Assembly: GCF_902859625.1 (NCBI RefSeq)
Contig: NZ_CADIJX010000001.1
Location: 558,001 to 622,000 of the forward strand
Direction of reading: 5' to 3'
Length of the DNA stretch: 64,000 nt
Source: Achromobacter pestifer
GTDB taxonomy: Bacteria; Pseudomonadota; Gammaproteobacteria; Burkholderiales; Burkholderiaceae_B
How positions within the stretch are numbered: position 1 is the stretch's first letter; every line of letters starts with the position of its first letter. The notes beneath the pieces are model-generated. The model saw only the letters and a program-made list of their open reading frames with translations. It had not been told where the DNA came from and did no database searches. Made by a program: the position numbers and the translations under genes. Shown piece by piece: positions 1 through 8,104 of this stretch.

Positions 1-2
1 TC

Positions 3-353
3 TGCGAAGGACTGGTCACGCCGATGGATGTCCTGACCGCGGTGGCCGGTGATTTGCCGGAGCATAGCGAAGAACAAGCTGAAGCATTGCAGTTGTCGGA
101 CGGTTCATGGTTGCTGGAAGGCCGGTTGTCGGTGGGCGAGGCCGCCCGGCTGCTGAATGCGCCTTCCTTGGCGGACGATTATCCGGACGCCACCCTTGCA
201 GGTTGCCTGTTGCGGGCAACGGGCCGGATACCGGATGCAGGCGACACCGTGACCTTGCATGACTGGAGTTTTGAAGTCACGCGCCGGGATGGTCTGCGCA
301 TTCATCAGGTGCATGCGCGCCCGCCTGAATCACTCATTCCGACATCTGCCTGA
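3..353 (+). CDS. CBS/CorC_HlyC transporter-associated protein, C-terminal end (partial)
   Basis: The reading frame is open from the left edge, so this is the 3' end of a longer gene. The first residues visible (EGLVTPMDVLTAVAGDLPE) match the end of the second CBS domain of the UPF0053/TerC-CorC-HlyC family, where a GLVTPxDxLxAxxGDxxE motif is typical. The next ~80 residues, including DGSWLLEGRLSV and ADDYPDATLAGCLL, match the small CorC_HlyC domain that ends these proteins. Family members are membrane proteins with cytoplasmic CBS domains linked to ion transport. The membrane domain lies outside the window, so the exact subfamily cannot be told. A strong terminator follows 20 bp after the stop. 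Confidence 0.8.
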   Translation, partial: CEGLVTPMDVLTAVAGDLPEHSEEQAEALQLSDGSWLLEGRLSVGEAARLLNAPSLADDYPDATLAGCLLRATGRIPDAGDTVTLHDWSFEVTRRDGLRIHQVHARPPESLIPTSA

Positions 354-373
354 ACGCATCGAAAGCAGTAGGC

Positions 374-410
374 ACAGCGGGGACACCGGTTTGGTGTCCC
401 CGCTGTTTTT
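374..410 (+). terminator. Rho-independent terminator after the CBS protein gene
   Basis: A perfect 14-bp stem (374-387 with 393-406), GC-rich in its upper half, closes a 5-nt GGTTT loop and runs straight into a T tract (406-410). It lies 20 bp past the stop codon of the CBS protein. Of the 310 bp between the two genes (354-663), the rest holds only an AT-richer stretch around 510-575 that could contain the promoter of the next operon; I see no clear -35/-10 pair. Confidence 0.9.
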
Positions 411-663
411 CCGCAACGGGCAACCGCGCAGTTTGATGTGCGGACAGAGGAGAAACCCGGGGCAGTCCTGCCTTGAGGCGGTACTTGGGGAAAGCAAAAC
501 TCTGTGAGAATATTGCGAAGGTTGAATCTTCCTTAGTACGTATATTCATCATCAAGAATAGATTCCTTGCACTACCGCATGTCTTTGCAATTTGTGAATC
601 CCGAGTGGAGAGCAGCGCATGGACGGTTTGAGGGCCGCATCGCAAGAATCGGGCAAGGAATGG

Positions 664-1602
664 ATGACGACATGGCTGGCCTTGGCCATTGTTGCCGTGA
701 CGGTATTGACGGGTTGTGCCAGCAAGCCCGCGCCGATCCAGGACGAATCATTGCGCCGCACGGCCAAGGAGGCATATCTCTATGCCTACCCCATGCTCAA
801 CAACTACAAGACCATGTATGAGCAGGCGATCAATCCTGACGGCAAAGCGTATGTCGGCGGTTTTGGCAAGTTCCGCCATGACGCGCCGCCTTACCCGCCG
901 GAAAATCGCGAAATCGTCACGCCCAACAATGCCACTGCCGACTCATGGGCTTGGTTGGACCTATGGGCGCAGCCCTGGGTGCTGAGCCTGCCGGCCACGC
1001 CGAAAGACCGCTACAACGTTTTCCAGATGGTGGATCTGTACACCCACAGCTTCGCCTGTGCGGGGGTACGGGCGACCGGCTTTGCGGCGGGGAACTATCT
1101 GATCGCGGGACCGCGTTGGACCGGGGACAAACCCAAGGGCATCACCAAGGTGTTTCGATCCGAAACGGACTTCGTTGGGATCCTGGGCCGTACCCGCCTG
1201 AAGGGGCCGTCGGATGCCAAGAACGTGCAGGCCTTGCAGGCGAAATACCAGCTGCGTCCATTGAACGAGTTCCTGCACCAGCCGGCGCCCGCGGCATCGC
1301 CTGGCGTGGAGTGGTTGCCGTGGGACGAACAGCGGGCGACGTCCGTGGACTTCATTGCCTATCTGAACCAGTTGCTGGCCTTCACGCAGCCGCAGCGGGC
1401 GGCTGAACAAGACAGGATGCGGCGCTTCGCCTTGATCGGCATCGGGCCGGGCAAACCTTTCGACGCCGCCACGTTGGACCCCATCACGCGCGACGCGATC
1501 GAACAAGGCGTGGCCGACGGCAAGGCGGCATTGTTGCAAGCCGAGAAGCAGACGCGCTCATCCATCGGGCTGTTCGGGTCACGGGCCGAGTTGGCGCCCT
1601 GA
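664..1602 (+). CDS. DUF1254 domain lipoprotein
   Basis: A 312-residue protein. The start at 664 is chosen because AAGGA lies just upstream and it gives a clean signal sequence (MTTWLALAIVAVTVLTGC); an in-frame ATG at 619 would add 15 polar residues. The LTGC lipobox predicts a lipid-anchored envelope protein. The region from about KEAYLYAYPMLNNYKTMYEQA to PRWTGDKPKG matches the DUF1254 fold (AYxYxYPLV start, TPNNxTxxSWAWxDL, DRYxVxQMVDLYT). Many family members also carry a C-terminal DUF1214 domain; the tail here is shorter and divergent. The biochemical role of the family is not established. It is followed after 21 bp by an outer-membrane channel gene on the same strand, so the two probably form an envelope operon. 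Confidence 0.75.
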   Translation: MTTWLALAIVAVTVLTGCASKPAPIQDESLRRTAKEAYLYAYPMLNNYKTMYEQAINPDGKAYVGGFGKFRHDAPPYPPENREIVTPNNATADSWAWLDLWAQPWVLSLPATPKDRYNVFQMVDLYTHSFACAGVRATGFAAGNYLIAGPRWTGDKPKGITKVFRSETDFVGILGRTRLKGPSDAKNVQALQAKYQLRPLNEFLHQPAPAASPGVEWLPWDEQRATSVDFIAYLNQLLAFTQPQRAAEQDRMRRFALIGIGPGKPFDAATLDPITRDAIEQGVADGKAALLQAEKQTRSSIGLFGSRAELAP

Positions 1603-1623
1603 GGCAAACGAGAGAGGAAGGCA

Positions 1624-2607
1624 ATGATGCGGAAATGCACACGCCGGATCGTCTGGCGCAACGCGATGGCGCCATGGCTTGCAATGGCCGCGCTGGCTGG
1701 GCCTTCGGTGTCGATGGCAACCGAAGGCGCCCTGGGCCGCCAGATCACGGGGACCAACGTACAACCGAATGCGGGCATTGTGTCGCCAGAACCGATCTGG
1801 GCCGTGAATTTCGCCCAGATCTATCTGGACGGCAACATTGGCGGCGGCCGCGAAGTACCGGTGGGAGGACGAACGTCGCTTGGGCTGAACGGCAAGGTGG
1901 CGTTCACGCTGGCGACCGTCCTGAAAACGTGGGATACCGGTCCAGGGCGCTGGAATTTCGCGTCCAGTTTCACATTGCCCTATGTCTGGACCAAGGTTGA
2001 TTCCAAACTGACCGGTCCCGGGGGGCGGGTAACGGGCCAAAGCGATACGGCGTCGAACCTGTTTGATCTGTATTTTTCGCCCATCATCGCTGGCTATCAT
2101 TTTTCCGAAACGTCACATATGGCGCTCAGCCTGAATATCTGGGCTCCCACCGGCAAGTACAACGCCGACGACATGGCCAACCCCAGCCTCAACAACTGGA
2201 CCTTCATTCCGCAGGTGGCCTATACCAAGATTTTCCCGGAGTCCGGCTTTCAGCTGGATACCGTCGCAGGGGTGCAGTTCTACACCCGCAACAGCGCCAC
2301 GGAATATCGAAACGCACCGATTTTCAGCCTGGACGTGATGGGCCGCAAGACGTTCAGCAATGGTGTCAGCGCCGGTTTGATCCTTGGCACCATCCAGCAA
2401 TTGGGTAGCGACAAGGGGCCAACGGCTGACCGCTTGAACGGCTTCAAAGGGCGTGACTGGGCATTCGGTCCCATCGTGACGTACGACACGAAGCTGGCGG
2501 ACAAGCGTTCCTTGTCGCTCAGCTTGCGTTGGGTGCCGACTGTCAGCAGCACCAACAGGCTCGACAGCTCCAGCACGTTCATGGGTACCGCTACGCTCGT
2601 TTTCTGA
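1624..2607 (+). CDS. Outer-membrane MetA-pathway (phenol degradation-type) transporter
   Basis: A 327-residue protein with an N-terminal signal peptide (cleavage likely after SVSMA), preceded by a good ribosome site (GAGAGGAAGGCA). The rest is a series of amphipathic beta strands with glycine turns ending in a C-terminal Phe (TATLVF), as in outer-membrane beta barrels. The strand pattern (WNFASSFTLPYVWTKV, FSPIIAGYHFSETSHMALSLNIWAPTGKYN, WTFIPQVAYTKIF) fits the MetA-pathway/SphA family that helps hydrophobic compounds cross the outer membrane. It sits 21 bp behind the DUF1254 lipoprotein. The substrate is unknown. Confidence 0.75.
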   Translation: MMRKCTRRIVWRNAMAPWLAMAALAGPSVSMATEGALGRQITGTNVQPNAGIVSPEPIWAVNFAQIYLDGNIGGGREVPVGGRTSLGLNGKVAFTLATVLKTWDTGPGRWNFASSFTLPYVWTKVDSKLTGPGGRVTGQSDTASNLFDLYFSPIIAGYHFSETSHMALSLNIWAPTGKYNADDMANPSLNNWTFIPQVAYTKIFPESGFQLDTVAGVQFYTRNSATEYRNAPIFSLDVMGRKTFSNGVSAGLILGTIQQLGSDKGPTADRLNGFKGRDWAFGPIVTYDTKLADKRSLSLSLRWVPTVSSTNRLDSSSTFMGTATLVF

Positions 2608-2695
2608 GTTGGGCGACGCCCAGGGACCAAGCCTGGCACGCAATGATGGTGGCAACGCTTACTGCCGATGATTCATGGGCGCAGCGCAATGGCAG

Positions 2696-3109
2696 TCAAC
2701 TGCACACTCGCCGCCAGGGCGCGATACCGCGAGGCGGGCAGTAGCCCGCGCATGGCGTGGCGATCGAGACGCCGCTCTGGCAGCGCAATTCAGGCGCTTT
2801 GTCACCATAGGGCACCGTGCCCTGGCAATCGCAACTGGCCAGCCCCGCACCCGATGGCAGCTTCTTGATGGCGGGCGTCGCATCCAGGGCGGACGCCGCC
2901 GCGGTGTCATCACTATCATCGCTATCGATGACAGCCTGCACTTTCGCCTGGGGCATGGCGCAGGCCCTGGCAATGGCTTTCACCGATTTTCCTTCATCCG
3001 ACATCGACCGTATTTTCTTATCCGTGCAGGCGGCAACGGCGCTGCCGGAATACGCGGCAAATAGCACGAACAGCAGCATTGCCGGAAGCACAACCCGATA
3101 CAGGATCAT
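2696..3109 (-). CDS. Small cysteine-rich exported protein, function unknown
   Basis: A 137-residue protein starting MILYRVVLPAML. This ATG has GGAGAC about 6 nt upstream; a start at 3151 would add 14 residues and hide the signal peptide. After cleavage (around SAVA-AC) the mature protein has eight cysteines: two near the start and six in the last ~40 residues, in the contexts SCDC, RCQ, TPCAGYC and the final RRVCS. This suggests a disulfide-knotted periplasmic protein. The segment DEGKSVKAIARACAMPQAKVQAVI looks like a short helix-turn-helix-like repeat, which is unusual in an exported protein. I do not recognise the family. It is convergent with the MetA-type gene. Confidence 0.6.
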   Translation of the reverse strand: MILYRVVLPAMLLFVLFAAYSGSAVAACTDKKIRSMSDEGKSVKAIARACAMPQAKVQAVIDSDDSDDTAAASALDATPAIKKLPSGAGLASCDCQGTVPYGDKAPELRCQSGVSIATPCAGYCPPRGIAPWRRVCS

Positions 3110-3332
3110 CACGTGTCTCCAGCATATCGATGGGGTTGGGGAGTACGCCATCAGTGTGATGGCGCCGACTTTTGCGACTTAGCGTAGTGCGCCGATTTCC
3201 GCAGTGTCAATGCAATACGCTTGAATTATCAGGCCGACGGCGGCTTAGTCTCCGTCGGCCGTTCGGACGTGCCCGAAATGCCCGGTAAGCCTGAAAGGAT
3301 CAGGATTTACCAACCGCGATGACCCGACCTGG

Positions 3333-3953
3333 CTATGCCGTCCATGACGGATGCGCCGCGATGGCGGCTTCGGCCCGGGCTCGCGCCGCTTGCAGCGCGG
3401 GCTCGCCGCGCGCGGTGCCTTCCACTGAGAAATACGTCACGCGCTTCAAGCCGATCGTGCCCAACACGTGGGTCAGGTAGGGCGTCAGGAAATCAGGCTG
3501 GCGGGCCGCATCGCCCGAAAACTCACCGCCGGATGAAATGGCCACATACACCGGCCGGTCGGGCAGGTTGCCGATCTTGCCTTCGGCCGTGATGCGGAAG
3601 GTGCTGCGCACCCGCACCACATGATCGATCCAGACCTTCAATGACGACGGCACCGTGAAATTGTGCATCGGTGTCGCAATGACGATCTGCGTCGCGTCCT
3701 GCAAAGCCTGGATCAACTGGGCGGATAGTTGCAGCGCGCCGCGTCCCAATACGTCTTCGGCCGGGTCGACGGGTGCGCTCAGCGCGGCGGCGTAGTCATG
3801 GTCGACATGGGGCAGGGCGGTAGCGTCGAGTTCAATGATCGCGGGCGCCTGGGGGCCGGCGGCGGCGATCAGGCGGTCAATGATGCGTTGCGACAGGCGG
3901 TGGCTTTCCGAGTGTTGGCCGCGCGGGCTGCAAGTGATGTGAAGAATACTCAT
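3333..3953 (-). CDS. azoR: FMN-dependent NADH:quinone oxidoreductase / azoreductase
   Basis: A 206-residue flavodoxin-fold protein. The start MSILHITCSPRGQHSESHRLS holds the FMN-phosphate loop, and TPMHNFTVPSSLKVWIDHVVRVRSTF is the AzoR signature (PMxNFxxPSxLKxWxDxVxRxGxTF). The family reduces quinones by two electrons with NADH, and also azo bonds and some nitroaromatics; it protects against electrophiles. It overlaps the upstream acetyltransferase gene by 4 nt (ATGA), so the two are translationally coupled. They are divergent from a MocR-type regulator, which may control them. Confidence 0.9.
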   Translation of the reverse strand: MSILHITCSPRGQHSESHRLSQRIIDRLIAAAGPQAPAIIELDATALPHVDHDYAAALSAPVDPAEDVLGRGALQLSAQLIQALQDATQIVIATPMHNFTVPSSLKVWIDHVVRVRSTFRITAEGKIGNLPDRPVYVAISSGGEFSGDAARQPDFLTPYLTHVLGTIGLKRVTYFSVEGTARGEPALQAARARAEAAIAAHPSWTA

Positions 3954-4396
3954 GCGACAGGGGCTTCCAGGGGCTTGCTGAAACGGATGGCGCTGGTCAA
4001 CAGGCCTTGGCGAAAATAGAAATACTGGGCCAGCGAATTGGCCAGGCCCGTGTCCAGCACGAATTTAGCGCAGCCGGCCTCGCGGGCAATGCCGTCCAAC
4101 GCCTGCATCAAGCGGCTCCCCCAACGGCCGCCACGGCGGGTGCTATCCACCACCAGGTCATCCACGTACATGAAGCGGCCATAAATCAGGTTCTCTTGAT
4201 AGCGGTAGCCGGCCAATCCCACGACCTGGCCGGCGTCGAAGGCAGCCAGCAGGTGATAGCTTTCCGAGCGCATGCGGGTGATGCGCGCGACAAAATCATC
4301 GCCATCGGCAAGATGGGGCCGTAGTTCCCGCATCAGCGGCAGGCAGGCGCGCAGGTCGTCGTCGGTGTCGATATGTTTTAAAGCGGAGTCTGTCAT
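3950..4396 (-). CDS. GNAT family N-acetyltransferase
   Basis: A 148-residue single-domain acetyltransferase. The segment MYVDDLVVDSTRRGGRWGSRLMQALDGIAREAGCAKFVLDTG gives beta4, the acetyl-CoA pyrophosphate loop (RRGGRWGSRLM, corresponding to R/QxxGxG/A) and the following helix. The substrate is unknown; small amines are common for such short GNATs. It is the first gene of a two-gene operon with azoR, overlapping it by 4 nt, and is divergent from the MocR regulator across an 85-100 bp promoter region. Confidence 0.85.
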   Translation of the reverse strand: MTDSALKHIDTDDDLRACLPLMRELRPHLADGDDFVARITRMRSESYHLLAAFDAGQVVGLAGYRYQENLIYGRFMYVDDLVVDSTRRGGRWGSRLMQALDGIAREAGCAKFVLDTGLANSLAQYFYFRQGLLTSAIRFSKPLEAPVA

Positions 4397-4492
4397 GGAG
4401 CGATTCTTGACGGTTTAGGGAAGAACAAGACACCATCGTAGAAAGACCATGACATAATTTGAAGGGCCATAAATTGCACTTTGGACTATGCC

Positions 4493-5935
4493 ATGACTGA
4501 TCGCCGCCCACAGGACGGGCTGCCGCCGCTTGCTCCCAATAGCGCGGACCCGCTCTACCGCCAGATCTACGACCGGTTTCGCAGCGCGATCGCGCAAGGC
4601 ACCTTGGCGCCGGGCGACCGTATTCCGTCGGCGCGGGCGCTGGCCAAGGAAATGGGCGTGGCGCGCGGCACGATCGAAGTGGCGTATTCGCTGTTGGGGA
4701 CTGAAGGCTATATCCAGACGCGCGGGCAGGCCGGCACGATTGTCGCGCCGGATCTACAACCGCAGGCGCCGGTGGCCGCCGTCGTGACGCCGCGCGAAAT
4801 GCCGGACGATGAACATGGCTGGCATCGTCCGGCTACGATCCTGCCGTTTCAGATGGGGCTGCCGGCGCTGGACGAATTCCCGCGCAAATTGTGGGCCCGG
4901 CTGGGCGCCCGGCAATTGCGCAGCGTGCAAGCGCCGGATCTGTCCTATCCCCCGTCCAACGGCTTGATGGGATTGCGCATCTCGGTGGCGGCCTATCTGC
5001 AAGTGGCGCGCGGCATCCATTGCCAGCCGTCGCAGGTGTTCATCACCTCGGGCTACAACCATACGATGCAGTTGATCATGCAGGCGCTGCTAGAGCCCGG
5101 TGACCCGGTGTGGGTGGAAGACCCGGGCTATCCGCCGACACGCGCGTTGCTGGCGCAGGCCCGCATGCAGGCGGTTGCCGTACCGGTGGACGCGGACGGA
5201 CTGATCGTCAGCGAAGGCATCACGCGATGCGTCGGAGCCAAGGCGGCCGTGGTCACCCCGGCGCATCAAAGTCCGCTGTCCATGTCGCTGTCGTTGCCCA
5301 GGCGGCAAGCTTTGCTGGAATGGGCGGAACGCCAGCAGGCCTGGGTTGTGGAGGATGATTACGACGGTGAATATCGCTATGTCGGCCGTCCCTTGCCGGC
5401 GTTGAAAAGCCTGGATGCGCAGGGGCGGGTGCTGTATGCCGGGTCGTTCAGCAAGGTGCTGTTTCCCGGGATGCGGCTGGCGTATCTGGTGGTGCCCGAG
5501 GCGAAAGTGGCGCGTTTTGATCGCATTTGCAGATTGTTGTCGGGCACCGCGCCGGGGTTGACCCAGTCCATCCTGGCCGCCTTCATCACCGAGGGGCATT
5601 TTGGGCGGCACATCCAACGCATGCGGCGTCTGTACAGTGAACGCCGCCGTGCCACGGCGGCGGGCCTGAGCGCCGCGCTAGGTCCGCGCATGCCGATCGA
5701 TCCGCAGCCAGGCGGCATGCATTTGCTGGCACGCATGGAAGGCAGGCTGACGGATCAGCCGCTGGCCGCCCGGATGCTGACGCAGGGCCTGTACGCGCAC
5801 CCGCTGTCGCGCTGGTCGTCCCTGCCGGATCCGCAATCAGGCCTGTTGCTCAGCTTCACCAACATTGCCTCCGAAGCGCAGGCCCACGAATTGGGCCTGC
5901 GGATCAAGGCGCTGATGTCAGAGACGACGACCTAG
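4493..5935 (+). CDS. MocR/PdxR-type transcriptional regulator (GntR wHTH + aminotransferase domain)
   Basis: A 480-residue fusion. Residues ~15-80 are a GntR winged helix (YRQIYDRFRSAIAQGTLAPGDRIPSARALAKEMGVARGTI). The rest is a fold-type-I aminotransferase domain with VEDPGYPPTR, VVEDDYDGEYRY and the PLP-lysine region GSFSKVLFPGMRLAY. MocR proteins sense PLP or amino compounds and act as regulators rather than aminotransferases. I start at the ATG at 4493; a TTG at 4481 is in frame. The gene is divergent from the GNAT-azoR operon and convergent with the AhpD-like gene, overlapping it by 4 nt at the 3' ends. A shared nonamer in front of both neighbours hints at common control. Confidence 0.88.
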   Translation: MTDRRPQDGLPPLAPNSADPLYRQIYDRFRSAIAQGTLAPGDRIPSARALAKEMGVARGTIEVAYSLLGTEGYIQTRGQAGTIVAPDLQPQAPVAAVVTPREMPDDEHGWHRPATILPFQMGLPALDEFPRKLWARLGARQLRSVQAPDLSYPPSNGLMGLRISVAAYLQVARGIHCQPSQVFITSGYNHTMQLIMQALLEPGDPVWVEDPGYPPTRALLAQARMQAVAVPVDADGLIVSEGITRCVGAKAAVVTPAHQSPLSMSLSLPRRQALLEWAERQQAWVVEDDYDGEYRYVGRPLPALKSLDAQGRVLYAGSFSKVLFPGMRLAYLVVPEAKVARFDRICRLLSGTAPGLTQSILAAFITEGHFGRHIQRMRRLYSERRRATAAGLSAALGPRMPIDPQPGGMHLLARMEGRLTDQPLAARMLTQGLYAHPLSRWSSLPDPQSGLLLSFTNIASEAQAHELGLRIKALMSETTT

Positions 5936-6411
5936 CTCAGTCCGGCTTTGTCCAAGCCGAAAGCGGTGTCGGCGGAACCCGGTACCGCCCGGAAAGCGAT
6001 ATTCAAACGGTTCCAGCCATTGATGGCGACCACCCGGAATGTCAGGTCCGATATTTCGGATTCGGACAATTGTTCACGCACGTGCTCGTACACCTCGTCG
6101 GACACCCCGTGCGGGGGCAGGGTGGTCAGGGCTTCGGTCCAGGCCAGCGCGGCGCGTTCGCGTGGCGAGAACAGGGTGGATTCGCGCCAGATGGCAATGT
6201 GGTGCAGGCGGAGCTCGCGTTCGCCGTGAAGCTTGGCTTGCTTGACGTGCATGTCCAGGCAGAAGCCGCAGCCGTTGATCTGGGATGCTCGAATGTCGAC
6301 GAGATCGCCGAACTCCTCGATCACCGGCACTTTTTTCATTGCGGCACTGAAGTCCATGTACTTCTTGGACAACTCGGCGGACACCTGGAAGTAATTCAAT
6401 CGCTGGCTCAT
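5932..6411 (-). CDS. Carboxymuconolactone decarboxylase family / AhpD-like peroxidase
   Basis: A 159-residue protein. The start at 6411 (MSQRLNYFQVS) has AGGTAGG a few bases upstream; an upstream ATG at 6465 would add 18 unconserved residues. INGCGFCLDMHVKQAK is the AhpD core: a CxxC redox pair followed by His three residues on. The tail (RVVAINGWNRLNIAFR) is typical of the all-helical CMD fold. AhpD-like proteins act as alkylhydroperoxidases or disulfide relays. With the azoreductase and acetyltransferase beyond the MocR gene it suggests a local stress-defence group, possibly under MocR control. Confidence 0.85.
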   Translation of the reverse strand: MSQRLNYFQVSAELSKKYMDFSAAMKKVPVIEEFGDLVDIRASQINGCGFCLDMHVKQAKLHGERELRLHHIAIWRESTLFSPRERAALAWTEALTTLPPHGVSDEVYEHVREQLSESEISDLTFRVVAINGWNRLNIAFRAVPGSADTAFGLDKAGLS

Positions 6412-6509
6412 TTGCCTACCTATCTGAGGGGCTGTTTTCGAGTGGGGATCATGTGTCCGAATCATGCGCCCGATTGGCCCAGGTCTAAAGTGCCATAAAT
6501 GGTGTTTAG

Positions 6510-7835
6510 TTATGGGCCATGATTAAAAGAAAGCCGTTCAATGCCCGGCCAGCTGAGCACGAACCGCGCCCCGCCCAGCGGGCTGTCCAGGATCTTGATC
6601 GTGCCACCGTGACTTGCCACCACCCGTTTGACGATCGCCAGCCCCAGGCCGGCGCCGCCTGTGCCCCGGTCCCGGCTTTCGTCCAATCGGACGAAGGGGT
6701 CGAAGACCCGTTCGCGGTCTGCTTCGGGGATGCCGCCACCATCATCGTCCACCAGCAGTTCATAGCCGTGTTCAGCGGTTTCCCGCAGTTCGATTTCGAC
6801 GCGATGGTTGGCGTAGCGCACCGCGTTTTGCACCAGATTCAATAGTGCGCGGCTCATGTAGCGGGGGTGCAGCCTGACGTGCGCGGGATAGCCGTCGCGT
6901 ATGTGGCATTGGATGCCCCGGGTGTCGGCCTGATGGGCGACAAGCGCCAGCGCTTCGCCCAGCCAATCGCACACGTCCACGGTTTCCAGCCGCATGGTCT
7001 CGTCGGAGGGCCGCTCCAGCCGCGCGTAGACCAGAAGCTCGGCCACCATCGCCTCCAGTTCGGAGATGTCGGCGCGCATGTCTTGCAGGATCTGGCCCCG
7101 CCGGGGCAGGTATTGATCGTGGCCCAGCATGTCGACTTCAAACGACAGGCGGGCCAGCGGCGTGCGCAGTTCGTGCGAAACGGCGTTGGTCAGGCTGCGC
7201 TGGTTGTCGATCAGCGCGGAGATCCGTTCGGCCATGTGATTGAAGCTCTCGCCCACATGGCGGATACCCGAAATGCGGGATAGCCGCACGCGCACGCCCA
7301 TATCGCCCTGACCCATGCGCAGTGTCGCATTGCGCAAGGCGTCAAGGTCGCGCCAGATGGGCAGCGCCCATCCCAGCAACAGGATCACCGCCAACACCAT
7401 GCTCAGCGCTGCCCACGCGGACCAGGTGATCCACCGTTCCATCGAGGGCTCTAGCGGCAATCGGATGTCCAGCCACTGCATGGGCTCGCCGGGCAGACGG
7501 GTCAGGTAGGTGTTGTAGTCGTCGCGCATGAGAAAGCCCGTGCGATCCAGCTGTTGCTGTTCCGCCGTCGTCGGCGTGACGTCGCGGTCAGGCAGCAGCG
7601 TCAGGGCAAGGCCATAGTGCGGCAACAGTTCTTTCTGGATATAGGCTGCGCGGGCTTCTGGCTCGACGGGATCAAGATCCTTGTGCAGGGCGTAGATCTG
7701 GCCGCGCACCGCCCGGTAGGACAGGTCGGCGCTGAGCGAATCCAATAAGTAGCCGAAGCTGACATTCACCAGCTGCGTTGCCACCACATAGCCGATGGTG
7801 GCAACGAAGAAAATGCGGATCGCGAACTTGAGCAT
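6510..7835 (-). CDS. RstB-like sensor histidine kinase, no adjacent response regulator
   Basis: A 441-residue inner-membrane kinase. A first membrane helix (residues ~5-30) and a second (WSAWAALSMVLAVILLLGWAL, ~135-157) frame a ~100-residue periplasmic domain. A HAMP linker follows, then HisKA with the phospho-acceptor in AVSHELRTPLARLSFE, and HATPase_c with N box NLVQNAVRYA, G1 DDDGGGIPEADR and G2 GTGGAGLGLAI. All catalytic motifs are intact. The layout resembles RstB, whose partner gene normally sits directly upstream; here the next gene upstream is the divergent chrA, so the partner must be elsewhere. Confidence 0.88.
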   Translation of the reverse strand: MLKFAIRIFFVATIGYVVATQLVNVSFGYLLDSLSADLSYRAVRGQIYALHKDLDPVEPEARAAYIQKELLPHYGLALTLLPDRDVTPTTAEQQQLDRTGFLMRDDYNTYLTRLPGEPMQWLDIRLPLEPSMERWITWSAWAALSMVLAVILLLGWALPIWRDLDALRNATLRMGQGDMGVRVRLSRISGIRHVGESFNHMAERISALIDNQRSLTNAVSHELRTPLARLSFEVDMLGHDQYLPRRGQILQDMRADISELEAMVAELLVYARLERPSDETMRLETVDVCDWLGEALALVAHQADTRGIQCHIRDGYPAHVRLHPRYMSRALLNLVQNAVRYANHRVEIELRETAEHGYELLVDDDGGGIPEADRERVFDPFVRLDESRDRGTGGAGLGLAIVKRVVASHGGTIKILDSPLGGARFVLSWPGIERLSFNHGP

Positions 7836-8104
7836 TACGGGCCGTTCCTATGGTGCCGTGGCGTACTGCGTGGCGCGAAGCTGACGTTCGGACTGCCGGC
7901 GCGGATCATGCGGCCATGCCTGGATGATCGCGCATGCTAGCGTTGCGCGAATGCCGAATCCGTAGAGATTTGTGCGGCAATTGTGAAGATTCATGCAGTA
8001 AGGCGATGCCAACGGAGAAGTGCGCATGGCGGGATAAGCCCGTCAGACCCGATTGAAACCGGCGCGTACCCCGGCTATAAGCATGAAGAAGGGGCGAAAA
8101 TCCC

